NCBI GenBank assembly: GCA_034359265.1 | Contig: CP136898.1 | Span: 43,051,501 to 43,115,500, forward strand | Length of the DNA stretch: 64,000 bases | Direction: 5' to 3' | From: Canna indica | Lineage: Eukaryota; Streptophyta; Magnoliopsida; Zingiberales; Cannaceae | Shown: positions 34,641 through 47,070 of the stretch, piece by piece | Layout of the letters: each line of letters starts with the position of its first letter | How positions within the stretch are numbered: the first letter of the stretch is position 1 | Translations under genes and position numbers: made by a program | The notes under the pieces: model-generated | Seen by the model: only the letters and a program-made list of their open reading frames with translations | What the model was told of the DNA's origin: nothing | Databases searched by the model: none

Positions 34641-37600
34641 TTATTCAAATTCTATTTCTCCATCTCCAGCTTCCTCAACTTCATTATCGTCATCATCAGC
34701 ATATTCAACTTATAGTTGAACTAACGCTGTGTCTGCATCCTCGAGTATTGGAATAATACAATCTACTGCGGGAGGATCCTCTTCTAGATAGAAATCATTT
34801 GTCACATCAGGTATCGGCTCATTTTTGCCCGTTATCGAATCAATTCTTCCTTTAGCTTTAGTCTTACAGACTACACGCCAATCTGCTCTATCTTTATTTC
34901 GAGCCGGACACTTCGCGTAATATACTTGTTCGGCTTGTGATGCCAATATAAAAGACACATTTGCTACCAATTTCGATTTGTAATTAAACTCAACAAGTTT
35001 GTATTTTGGATGAACTTTCATGCCCTTATCTGTTGTATCGAACCAATGACATTTAAATAGGATAACTGATTTTAAGCCAAAGTAGTGCAATTCTAGCACT
35101 TCTTCCAACAGTCCATAAAAATCCATATCACATTCAATATATGTTGTCCCTTTCACGCAAACCCCGGCATTCATCGTCTTCTTTGTAAATGCATATTCAA
35201 CTGTGTGAAATTTATACCAATTAACAAAATATCCGCTATAACATGACACTAGTTGCGAGGGTCCACTAACAATCTCAAATATTTTTTCATCTATTTCAGG
35301 TATGTGATTTTTGCTGTAAGCCCGAATCTAAATAGGGAAATCACAATTCTGTAATCTCTCTAATTCTTGATCGCTGTGAATAGAGTATTTTTGCATCATC
35401 TCAATATCAAATATTTTTATGAATTGTTTAATCTTTGGGTAATTGAGTAATACGTACAATTGTGCCAAATGATACTCTTCATCGCTTAAGTATCGAGACG
35501 GACGAGAACCAAAAGCACGACCAAAGTGACAGAATATATTTTTAACGTCCATCTAAATGTCGAACTCCCCCATCGTCGTTACGTGGAAAATGATAAATTC
35601 TTGTATGCACTGTCGATTCAAAGTAAAATGAGCATAATGTTGAAATTTCTTGGATGATATACGATTCATATATTGATCCTTCAACAGCTGAGGTGTTCTT
35701 TACTTTTTTCTTCAGACGATTCATGTATCTTTCAAGTAAGTACATCCATCGGTATTGAACGGGACCACCAACTCGTGCCTCATATGCTAATTCAGTAGAT
35801 GCTCCATTGAGTCAAAAAAGGCAAGAGGAAAAAACTACTCCAACTTGCATAAAAATATTATCATGTAGAAGATCTCGGAATGCGATCGGAAGCACTCTCT
35901 GCATGAATACATGACAATTATGACTTTACATCCCTGATATTTTACAATAATCGATGTTCACACATCGAAATAAGTTTCAGACATATTCATCAGGTAATCT
36001 GAGTTCTTTGATCCATTGACAAACATCTTTCATATGTTATTTATTTAACACACACGGAGCCTTCGGCTTCAGATATCATCCGTTGACCTCTTGTAACTCC
36101 AACTCCGGCCTCTTACAAAGTATTTTCAGATCATGTCGGGCCTTGACATTATCTTTAGTTTTCCCGGGAACATCCATCAAAGTGTAAAAAATATTATCAA
36201 ATATATTTATCTCAATGTGCATGATGTCCAAATTATGTTGAATCAGTAATGAACTCCAATACGGCAATTCCCAAAAGATACTTTTTTTCACCCAGTTATA
36301 TGTTTGACCAAAGCCCAACACTCTTTCATTCCGACCAAACACTATCTTTGGAAGTGCTGAAACACGTGCTAACATTTGTTCACCAGACAACATTGGTGGT
36401 GGCTCATTTATTTCGACTATGCCCTTAGTAAATTTATTACAATTCCTTCAATATTGATGGTTAGCCGGCACGAATCGACGATGACAATCAAAGAATGAGA
36501 TTTTCCATCCGTTCTAAAGACTGAATGATTCAGAGTGTTCCATACAATACGGGCAAGAGAGTCGACCGTGAGTGCTCCAACCAAACAACATGCCGTAGGT
36601 CAGGAAATCATTGATTGTCCATAAGACCGCGGCCCATAAATTGAAGTTTGGCTTCCGATGACAATCATAAGTGATAGCTCTCTCAGTCCACAATGTTTTC
36701 AATTCATCTATTAGGGGTCTGAGAAACATGTCAATTTCTTTTCGCAGACCCTTAGGACCGAAATAATCATCGAAAGATAAATAAATTCATGTTTCATACA
36801 CATTGATGGCGGCAAAAGATAAACTATTAGCAGCACTGGCCAAATTGAATAAGGAGTTGCAGAATGACCAAACAGATTAAAACCATCCGTGCACAATCTC
36901 AATCTGATATTTCTAGTATCCCTAGCAAATGAAGGATAACATCTATCCAAATGTTTCCATGCTTCACTGTCGGATGGATGAGTCATTACTGTATCATCAC
37001 GACTTCTTGCATGCCAACTCATGTAGGGGGCCGTCTTTTCCAACATGAATAATCTTTGAAGCCTCGATGTCAGTGGAAAATACCGAAGCACCTTAAATAA
37101 GATATTTTTTGTCGGACTGATTTCTTCTTCTTGTAACGAGGATGTTCACATACAGGGCATTTATCCAACTGCACATTTTCTTTATAATATAAAATATATT
37201 TATTTTGGCACGCGTGTATTTTTTCGTACCCGAGCCCTAATTTTCTCATAAACTTTTTAGTCTTATAAAAAATTGGCTCAAACTTGTTATTAATAGGCAA
37301 CATTTCATCAATTAATCCCACAATCCAATCAAACGCAACCCCGCTGATATTACAATCAGCCTTGATGTTCAGGAGTTGCGTCATTGCCGAAAACCTAGTG
37401 TATTTAAGACAATTCTCATACAAAGGTTCATCGATCGCTTTCAACATCTCGTAAAATTTTGCGGCTTCTTTATTCGATAATTCAATCTCTACCGCAGGTT
37501 GTACTTCTGTAACATCAATACCCGTAGTATTTGGTGGCACTGACGTCTCAGTAACTGGTCGATTGACTGGATGAAGTATCATATTTCTATAGGGATTAGA

Positions 37601-37936
37601 TGGACTGGATGAAGAAACACCAACAGAGGAATATTCACCATGTGTCTGAACGACAGGATTGCTCTATGTCCCGACTTCACGTGACTCCTCGTGACAAGTC
37701 CATATAAAATATCTTGGTGCAAATCCTTTGCTATACAGATGCAGAGTGATAGTTTCTCGATCCAAAAATCATCCACTCAAGCAAATGTGACACGAACATT
37801 GGATTTTATCATCGACACTTACTAATTTCTGATTCGAATAGGCCAAATTTAGGAAGTAAGTTACGCCTAATCCAAACTCATTCGTTAAAGCTCCACGATC
37901 AAGACGTCGGTACATCCAACTTCGATCGTCGGACAT
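34641..37936 (-). pseudogene. CACTA-4 transposase TNP2, broken
   Basis: Starts MSDDRSWMYRRLDRGALTNE at 37936. Recognisable: CTDGFNLFGHSATPYSIWP, CPYCMEHSESFSL, HNLDIMHIEINIFDN, NTSAVEGSIYESYIIQEI and ECDMDFYGLLEEVLELHYFG. By sequence it is closer to CACTA-1 than to CACTA-5. Frameshifts and stops break it into at least seven open pieces. The acidic tail is shortened to a dozen residues and runs straight into what was a TNPA intron. The second core acidic motif reads MHIEINIF, against MHIEKNVF in CACTA-1. Confidence 0.85.
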
Positions 37937-38219
37937 GATTCAGTCAATCAATGACAATTTCTTCAGTTAATGTCTTTAGGTGAGATGATTCTATTCCATT
38001 CGGATTCATGTTATTCATATTGCACTAATTATTTCTTTTAACCGCTAACTTCATTCTAAATTTCAGCACTACCTACTAGAGGAGAAGAGGAGGAAGAAAT
38101 GGGTTAAAATAATACTTGGAGGCGTCGGCGGTGATGGGAGGCGTCGGCGTCGGAATCCTTCAACGGCGGTGTCGGCAGCGTCGGGTAGCATGGAAGAAAT
38201 GGGGGCGTCGGGCGCGATC

Positions 38220-38645
38220 GCGAGTTAAATAAACTCATCAGCAATGGCTCACTTATCCGTTACAACGCCATTGAAGATAAAAGAATATCATCAGCAATGG
38301 GCCACCTATCCGTTGCGAAGACTTTGATGATAAGTATTTCATTTTTGCGCCACGAGGGCGCCATCGACTAAAGAGCAATGGGTAGATAACTTGTAATTAA
38401 GCTGTTGCTAATGTGATAATGTAATTAGCAACGATCGAGCTGCCCTTGTAAAGCCGTTGTTGATAAGTTATAACATTTGCGCGCCATGTTCACGCCATCC
38501 ACTTGGTAGAAATGGCCCGAGTGGCCGTAAGTAAGCCGTTACAGATATATCATATATGCAACGACCCGAGCGACCGTAAGAACACCGTTAGTAATTGCAA
38601 CAGCTTGAGCGATCGTTGCTGCTGGCCGTTGTTGATTAACACATT
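38220..38645. repeat. CACTA-4 right subterminal repeats (CACTA-1 type)
   Basis: Diverged AGCAAYGGC and GCCGTTGYT words at about 38240, 38292, 38400, 38450, 38550 and 38630. They match CACTA-1, not the left end of this same element. Confidence 0.7.
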
Positions 38646-40469
38646 TCTAGTAGTGGCCAATGTTAACAAGATTGAATTATAGTGGTTCATCCCCAATGCT
38701 TACTCCACTACCTAAGCACCCCTGCTTAGGATTTCCAACTCTAGTTTACTAGATTAAGTGTTTCCTTACAATGAGTTTCAGCGAAAAGTCTTCGCTCTCA
38801 TACCGAAGACATTTCGACACCTAGAAGTCTCCACATTCCTACTGAGAGCACTCTCACACCTCAAACCTAAGGACAACACAACTAATCATAGTGAACTAAG
38901 TTTACACCGATGGATTTACGCCTCAACACCAAGGCAACCACCAAACTCAAGATCTACAACTAGATTTTACACACTAGATATACAATCAAATAAACACTAA
39001 AAACATGAGTAAATGAGAGAAATAATAAACAATACAAACTTAGCTCTCAACCACGAAGTCCTAGCTCCTCTTGATGCCTGATGATGAAACAATTGAAGGT
39101 TGAAGGCAAGATCAAGGGTTTTTGTCTCCAAGCTAGGGTTTGCAAAAAGAATGGCTCAATCAAGCTCAATGGTGATCAAAATATGTCTCAACAAGTGTTA
39201 GATGGTTTAGAAGGCAAGTTTGGGGTCTTATATAGAGATCCTAAGGGTAGAAGCTCAGTTTCAAATAGGCTCAACGGGTAGAAATTCGAAATAGAGCCGT
39301 TGGGGGCATTTTAGGAATTTTGGAAAGTTTGACTAGATGATTCTAGGAATACTTGCAGAGTACCAGTACTTTCCAGGCTATTCTGAAATGTCAATCTGAG
39401 TTGTTCTGGGTTGTTCTGGGTTGTCCTACCAGGTTGTTCCGGGTTGTCCATCCAGGTTGTTCCGAGTTATCCATCTGGGTTGTTTCGGGTTGTTACAGCA
39501 TCCCATTCTGAGTGTTGTTTATGACTTGAGAACTCTTGGTGATACTGTAGAGTACAGGTACATTTCGATTGAAGTCTAATCAACCAAAATAGCAAGGTTC
39601 TTTCTTTTGGTTCGGATTTTGGGTTTGATTCTTTAGGGATTTTTGCATCATAATGATGACTAATACAATCATCTTAGACACCCTAAACCTAAACTCTATT
39701 CTTCCCGACGAATCCGAGCGTGTCGATCAACGTGCTTCCGATTCACCAATTTTTCATTATTTTCGATCGAGAATGTTACGCAAACCGATATGGAACCTAA
39801 AAATATTTCACTACTAGAATTGTCATTGTCAACGACAACTCGGGCCGTGGCTGAACCGTCGGTGATGACTTTCATGGACGGTGCAGACCATGGCAAAACA
39901 CTGTCAATGATGTGCGCATCTCAGATAAGTTATTACGATCGACCTCTACCGTCACAACTAGTCATCAACGACAGCCGCGTGCACCGTCGCTGACTTAAAC
40001 ATTTCAGTGACGGTACACGGTGGCTGTCGCTGATTTAAACACATCATCTGCGGCTGCTAGCCGTCGGTGATACCATTAGCAACTGTGATATTTGGTGCTG
40101 CCCAGGCCATCAGCCATTTACAATATGCTTTCAGCCACAGCCTAGTGAATGGCAGCCATGGGTAAGCCGTGGTTGAAGTTATATCCTGTAACTGAAAAAA
40201 ATTAAAATTTTGAAAATTCTTGTATAGAATAATATTTATACATTACAATCTATTTACAATCACAGATTACAACCACAAAACATCATACACATAAATTTTC
40301 AACCAACCATACAAGTTTTACTTAAATATCATCAATCTAAGCCTCAAACCAGAGGCAAACAATTATCAAAATATCATATATACAACTATAAGTATATAAA
40401 CGACTATAAGCCTCAAACCAAAGGCAAACAAGTATCAAAATATGAAATGTAAAGTATAAATGTCTATCA

Positions 40470-41700
40470 AGTATCTAAGCGATTGGGTCAGGAGCGTCGA
40501 CTGGGTCAAGGAGGACGACGACTGCGACATCATTGGTAGAAGGCCTGAGTGAGGTGCAATATGAGTGAGGAGGGCCTGCATGTTCTGCATCGTCTATCTC
40601 AACTCGTCATTCGTGCGTCTCTACTACTCCATCGCATGTCGCTACTCCTTCATCGTCTTTTTCTGCTTCTCTATCGTCGCTCTTTGCTGTGTTAGCTTGG
40701 ACTCCAAGGCCGCTATCCGGCTCTAGTCTTGCATCCGCGATGTCGAGAGCCTCTCACCAGCAGCGACAGGGGTCGGTGCCCCAAGTGGCCCTAACACGGT
40801 GCGTGCATGCCACTGTCTGCAAAGCCATAAACACGATCGTGCTCCCAGCCACCTGTGGCCTCGACCCATGCACCCACGTCAAACTCCTCCGGCGTGCCTC
40901 CGCGCTCGATCAAGGTCCTTGTATAGGTCTCTTACATGCGTTTATATATATATAAACCATAAATAAAAATTATGTAAATCAAACAGACATAAATACTTAC
41001 CATGATGATCGAGGCCCTGCTATTGACGTAATCCCCCGTTCAAACACCTACATCAGCGAGGGGCGTTGGACGGTGCCATCCTCTGTAACTCGTGTCTTAC
41101 ATTAGAAAACAAATACATTAGTATCATTATACACAATATATAATATATTAATTAAAAGTAAGGAAATTATACATACCATAAAACACTCATGCACCGCAAA
41201 ACATTGTGTCGTGCCCCCCCTCCCCCCTGGACATGCGGTTTCTAGACGTTGTCTGGGTGACCTTTTGCCACTCAAGCGTGTCCCACCGCTCAACAAGCTG
41301 GTCCCACACAGGTCCAGAAATCCACTGGGGGGCGTGTCCCCGAGTTTGCCCAATTTGTGTGGCCCCCAGTTGTCTCATCACGATCTTACGGGCCTGCTGA
41401 AGCAGCCTGTTGTAGCGAGCACGAGCAACGCGCTCCCACGCACTCTCCACAAAAGGAGTCTGGTCCTCTGACCATGTATAATGAGCCTGCAAAAAGAAAA
41501 TATTATTATCGATCGATATTTAACATTAACGTTAATTTAATAAACATACTTACCGAGAACTCTCGCCATAGTAAATCCATATGCTCACGGGGCACGTGAG
41601 ACCATGTAGGCCACGCCCCGTGCATAAACTTTCAGATTATCCCCGCTATCGTGTGTGCGACGTCCTCCTGCTCAAACCTGCACCAAATATAGTACAATTC
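40470..41700 (-). pseudogene. CACTA-5 second gene, TNPA-like (Transposase_24 type)
   Basis: Exon at 41492-41187 encodes YTWSEDQTPFVESAWERVAR, then YNRLLQQARKIVMRQLG and WISGPVWDQLVERWDTLEWQ, a well-kept Transposase_24-type region. An intron to about 41100 leads to exons near 41080-40960 and 40940-40700, then a Glu/Gln/Met-rich part at 40690-40580. Intron borders were not resolved exactly. A first exon like that at 27242 would lie near 41750 but is not clear. The best preserved copy of this gene in the window. Confidence 0.7.
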
Positions 41701-41859
41701 TATATTATACTTACGAGGAATTATAAATAAATTATAAGGAATGCCTCCTCTAGAACGCACTTCTCGAACCATAGCCGTCAAATATGAATATAATTAGTAT
41801 ATATATAATAGATTAATAGATACATTTAATAATTTAAGATATATACTTCACATTTACAA

Positions 41860-44800
41860 TTATTCGTTATCATCAGTATCATCATCCGTGTAATACTCTT
41901 CTTCTTGTTCTTATGTATCGAAATCTTCAAATTCTTCTTCTTCTTCTCCCTCATCATCATTCTGTCCTTCTTCCTCAAAATGGTTATCGTCGTCATCAAC
42001 ATATTCTACTTCCAATTGAACTAACTATGTATCACAATCCTTGAGTATTGGACTAACTCGCTCCACTCCGACATGATCCTTTTCTTGATAGAAGTCATCT
42101 GTTGGCTCATTCTCTCCAACTACCAAGTCAATTTTTCCTCTGGCATTAGTCTTATAGACTACACGCCAATCTGCCCTATCTTTCTTTCGAGACGGATACT
42201 ACATATAATATACTTGTTCAACCTGAGATGCTAATATGAATGGCTCATTTGAAGCCAATTTTGATTTGTAATTGACCTCGACAAGTTTATACTTTGGATG
42301 AACTCTCATGCCCCTATCACTTGTATCGAACCACTGACAATTAAAAAGGGCAACTGATTTCCATTCGAAAAATTGCAATTCTATGACTTCTTCCAACAGT
42401 CCATAAAAGTCAATATAACATTCAGTGTATATTGTCCCATTGACGCATACACCGACATTCATAGTCTTCTTCGTAAATGAATATTCAAGTGTGTGAAATT
42501 TATATCCATTAACAAAATAACCGTTATAACACTGCACAAGTCGTGTCGGTCCGCTAGCAAACTCAAAGATTTGGTTATCTATTTCGCCTCTGTGTTCTAT
42601 ACAGTAAGCTCGAAACCAATTAGGGAACTCACAATTGCGTAATCTCTCTAATTCCTCATCGCCGTAAATTGAGTATTTTGTCATCATCTCGACGTCAAAT
42701 ATTTCAATAAACTTTTCAATCTCTAGACAGTTTAGTAAAACATACAAGTACGCCAAATGGTACTCTTCATCGTTTAAGAATCGAGACAGACGAGAATCCA
42801 AAGCACGACCAGGGTAACAAAAGATATTTAAACAACCATCTGATGGTCGAGATCCCCCGTCTGATGGTCGAGCTCCCCCATCGTCGTTCCATAGAAGATG
42901 ATTAAGTCTTGTCTTGATGGTGGATTCAAAATAAAATCAACAGAATGCTGAAATTTCTTGAATTATATATGCTTCTGATATGGAATCTTCAACTATAGCT
43001 GTGTTCTTTACTTTTTTCTTCAGACGATTCATGTGTCTTTCAAATAAGTACATCCACCAGTATTGAATGGGGCCAACTCATGCCTCGTATGCCAAGTGTA
43101 TCGGTAGATGCTCCATCAAGTCAAAAAATACAAGAGGGAAAAACTGCTCAAGCTTTTATATAATTTCAACAATATTACTTTCAAGCGCTGACATATCTTC
43201 GACTCGAAGGATATTTTCACAAATGTTTCTGAAAAACATACTTAAACCTGTCAACGGACCCCAAATCTTATCATGTAGATGATCTCGAAACGCGACCGGA
43301 AGCAATCTCTGCATGAATACATGACAATCCCGGCTCTTTATCCCCGATATTTTGCCTTAATCGACGTTCACACATCGGATAATTTTGAGGCATATCCATC
43401 GGGTAATCTGAGTTCTTTGATCCATTGATACACATCTTTCATCTGTTGTTTATTTAACACATACGACGCCTTTGGTTTATGAAGTCGTCCGTTGACCTCT
43501 TGCAACTCTAACTCAGGCCTCTTACAAAGTATTTTCACATCATGTTGGGCCTTCACATTATCTTTAGTTTTGCCGAGAATATCCATCACAGTGTTAAAAA
43601 TATTATCAAACACATTTTTTTTAATGTTCATGACGTTTAAATTATGCCGAATCAGTAATGAACTCCAATACGATAATTTCCAAAAGATACTTTTTTTCAC
43701 CCAGTTATGTTTTTGGCCAAAGCTTGAAATTCTTACTTTCTGACCAAAAGTAATCTCTGGAAGCAATTCAACACGTGCTAACATCTGTTCACTAGACAAC
43801 ATCAGTGGTGGCTCATCTCTTTTGACTCTACCCTTGGTAAATTTGTCATGATTCTTTCGATACTGATGGTTAGACAGTAGGAACTGGTGATGACAATCCA
43901 AGAAAGAAATTTTCCGACCGTTCTAAAGACTGAAGGCTTTTGAGTGTTCCATGCAATACGGACAAGAGAGTCACCCATGCATGCTCCAACCAGACAACAT
44001 GCTGTAGGCTAGAAAATCATTGATTGTCCACAATATAGCAGCTTGTAAAGTAAAGTTTTGCTTCCGGTGACAATCGTAAGTGACAACTCCCTCAGCCCAC
44101 AATATTTTCAGTTCATCAATTAGGGGTCGGAGAAACACGTCAATTTCTTTGCGAGGACCCCTAGGACCCGAAATAATCATTGAAAGATAGATAAATTCAT
44201 CTTTCATATACATTGAGGGCGGCAAATAATAAACTATTAACAACACTGGCGTCATTGTTGGATGTTTCCATACGGAGTTGCCGAATTACCAAACAGATTA
44301 AAACCATTTGTGCACAATCCCAACCTAATATTTCTAGTATCCCTAGCAAATGAAGGATATCATCTATCCAAATGTTTCCTTGCTTTACTGTCGGATGGAT
44401 GAGTCATTACTGTGTCATCACGACATCTTGCATGCCAACTCATCCAAGGGGCAGTCTTTTTCGACATGAATAACCTTTGAAGCCTCGGTATTAGTGGAAA
44501 ATACCGAAGCAGCTTAAAGGGGATATTTTTTTGTCGGACCGTTTTCTTCTCCTTGTAACGAGGATGTTCACATACCGGGCATTGCTCCAACTGTGCATTT
44601 TCTTTATAATATAAAATGCAGTTATTTGGGTACGCGTGTATCTTTTCGTACCGAAGACCCAATTTCCTCATCAATTTTTTTGTCTTATAAAAAGTTGGCT
44701 CAGACTTGTTATCTGGAGGTAGCATACCATTGATAAAGCATGTAATCCGATCAAATGTAACCTCGCTGATATTACAATCGGACTTGATGTTCAAGAGTTG

Positions 44801-45382
44801 CATCATTGCCGAAAATCTTGTATATTTAGGACAATTCTCATACAACGGTTCATTAGCAACTTTCAACATCTCGTAAAATTCTGCAGCCTACTTATTCGGT
44901 AATTCAATCTGTATCGCAGGTTGTTCTTCAGTGACTTCAACTGTCGTAGTATCTGGTAGCTGTACCGTCTCAGTCACTGACTCAACATTGTCATTTAAAA
45001 GGAATATTCCGCCAAGACTATCCTGAATCATTGTTCTATAATGATTAGGTGGATTGGAAGAAGAAACAACCACAGTAGAGGATTCACCATGAGTTTAGTC
45101 AACATAATTGCTCGACGTCCCGACTTGACGTGACTCCCCGTGACAATTCCATACAAAATATCTTGGCGTGAATCCTTTTGTATATAGATGTATTGTGACA
45201 GTTTCCCGATCCAAAAACCTTTTGTTAGAACATTTCCGGCACGGACATCGGATTTTATCACCACTAAGGAATTTTTGATTCAAGTAGGCGAAATTTAAGA
45301 AGTAAGTTACGCCTACTCGAAGTTCATTTATCATAGCTCCACGATGAATTCGTCGGTACATCCAACTTCGATCGCCCAACAT
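41860..45382 (-). pseudogene. CACTA-5 transposase TNP2, broken and catalytically altered
   Basis: Starts MLGDRSWMYRRIHRGAMINE at 45382 and ends in an acidic tail at 41860. Zinc-type motif CPCRKCSNKRFLDRETVT, then CPVCEHPRYKEKK and CTNGFNLFGNSATPY, HNLNVMNIKKNVFDN, ECYIDFYGLLEEVIELQFFE. Compared with CACTA-1, core residues change D to N (CTDG to CTNG), D to N (LDVM to LNVM) and E to K (HIEK to NIKK), all G-to-A changes. Stops near 45090, 44890 and 44360 and frameshifts near 44270 and 42850 break the frame. Confidence 0.88.
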
Positions 45383-46579
45383 GTTCTCTCAAAAAGTTGG
45401 CAATATCTTTGGGTAATGTCTTTAGGTGGGATGGTTCTATTCCATTCGGGATTCATGTTATTTATATTGCACTTAGAATTTTTTTTTATCATTAACTTCA
45501 TTCTAAATTTCGGCAGCATCTCCCTACAGTTCTCCGAATACGCATATCATCTTGGCGCATATTGGAGAACAACGGAGATACAAGCCAAAATTTAAAAATG
45601 AATAATGACTAAAATAAATAAACTAAGTGCAATATAAATAACTATGTTCCCAAATTATCCAATTAGGGACAATTCAAGGGTTGTACGTCGCATAAAATAT
45701 CATTTTCTTCGTTTACACAAACATACAACCCTTGAACGGACCTAAGGTTTTGCAAAATTAAAACTTGACTCAGCGATGCGTACATAAAATGTATCAATTC
45801 ATTTTCATTATTTTCTAAATTTGTGGATGCCGGTGCGAGTCCACAGCAAACGATTCTGCGTGAGTCCAAAGTACGTGGACGATTCCGGCGCGAGTCTAAA
45901 GTGGATGATTCCAGCGTGAGTCTGCAATGGACGATTCCAGCGCGTGCGAGTCCAAAATGAATGATTCCGTGTGTGTCCAAAGTGGACGATTCCGGCGCGC
46001 TAGTGTTATGCAATTAATCTACAATTAATCTATGACTAATCTACAAAAAAGCTTAATTAATAATTAATCTAAAACTAACCTAAAATTAACAATTAATCAA
46101 AAATTAATCTACAATTAATCAAAAATTAATCTACAATTAATCTAAAATTAATCTAAAGTTAATCTACAATTAATATAAAGTTAATAAATAAATCTACAAT
46201 TAATAGATAATTAACATATAATAAACCTAAAAATAAATAAATTAGGGGTTAAACCCCTAATCAAATATTAGCTGGTAGTGGTGCCGGCTATTGTTGCATT
46301 AAGTTGGGGCCAAGGGATTTGGCCCCAAATTCGGCGCCGACGTCTACACGCCAGCGTCGTTCTCCACTATGGGCGTTCACTGGCATTGGTGGTCGGTGGC
46401 AAAGGAGATAAAAGGGGGAAGGGCCGGCGGAGATTACTTGGAGGCAGGCGCAGCTAGGGCAGCGGCGACAAGTGATGACGGGCGACGAGGGCAGTAGTGA
46501 GGCGGCGATGGCAGTGGCAACAGCAGCGGGAGAGAAGAAAAAAAGGAGAAAAGAAAGGGTCGAACGCGAACGCGAACAT

Positions 46580-47070
46580 AAATAAAAGGTCTATCACCGA
46601 CGACCGATGGGCCATCGGTAAACCATGGATAAATACTAATTATATCAATGACGATCGACGTAGCCCTCTCTAAACCATCGGTGATGTGTTTTTTATTTTC
46701 GCACCGCATTTGCACCATCAATTAATAAGCGACGGCCGCTGTTAGCCGTGGCTAATGACTTATTTATATCACTAACGGCTGTGTGACCCCCGCTAAGCCG
46801 TCACTCTTAAGTTATTTCATTTCGCGCCCTGTGCGCGCCATTATCTATGAGCGACGACCTTAGGCGACCGTATGCAAGCCGCAGCTGGTTTGGTTACATC
46901 AGCAACGGTCGCTATGGTCGTCGAAAAGCCATGGATAGTTCTGACGGCCGATATACGAGCCACGGCTGGTTTGGTTACATCAACAATGGTCGCTGTGGTC
47001 GTCGGAAATCCATGGATAGTTTTGATGGCCGGGGCGGCCGTCGGTGAGCCCCGTGGCTAATAGCCAATAT
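46580..47070. repeat. CACTA-5 right subterminal repeats
   Basis: Repeated CGACGGCCG, GCCGTGGCTA and GGTCGTCGRAA words, including a near-duplicate of about 90 bp (CAGCTGGTTTGGTTACATCA at 46879 and CGGCTGGTTTGGTTACATCA at 46963). These ends would bind the TNPA protein. Confidence 0.75.

Larger units (their letters stand above)
33266..38655 (-). mobile_element. CACTA with mismatched ends, CACTA-4
   Basis: Both ends carry CACTACTAGAA, but the left end continues with GACGGC/GTCACTGAT-type repeats (as at 39809 and 51056) while the right end has AGCAACGG-type repeats (as in CACTA-1). Flanks ATA and GCC do not match. The gene region reads minus: TNP2 on the right, a TNPA remnant on the left. The TNPA first exons are missing, with a junction near 34640. 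It looks like a product of recombination or deletion between two CACTA families, not a single clean insertion. Confidence 0.75.

Noticed and set aside
41206..41471. Plus-strand ORFs opposite the CACTA-5 TNPA exon
   Set aside because: They mirror a well-supported minus-strand exon with recognisable domain sequence.
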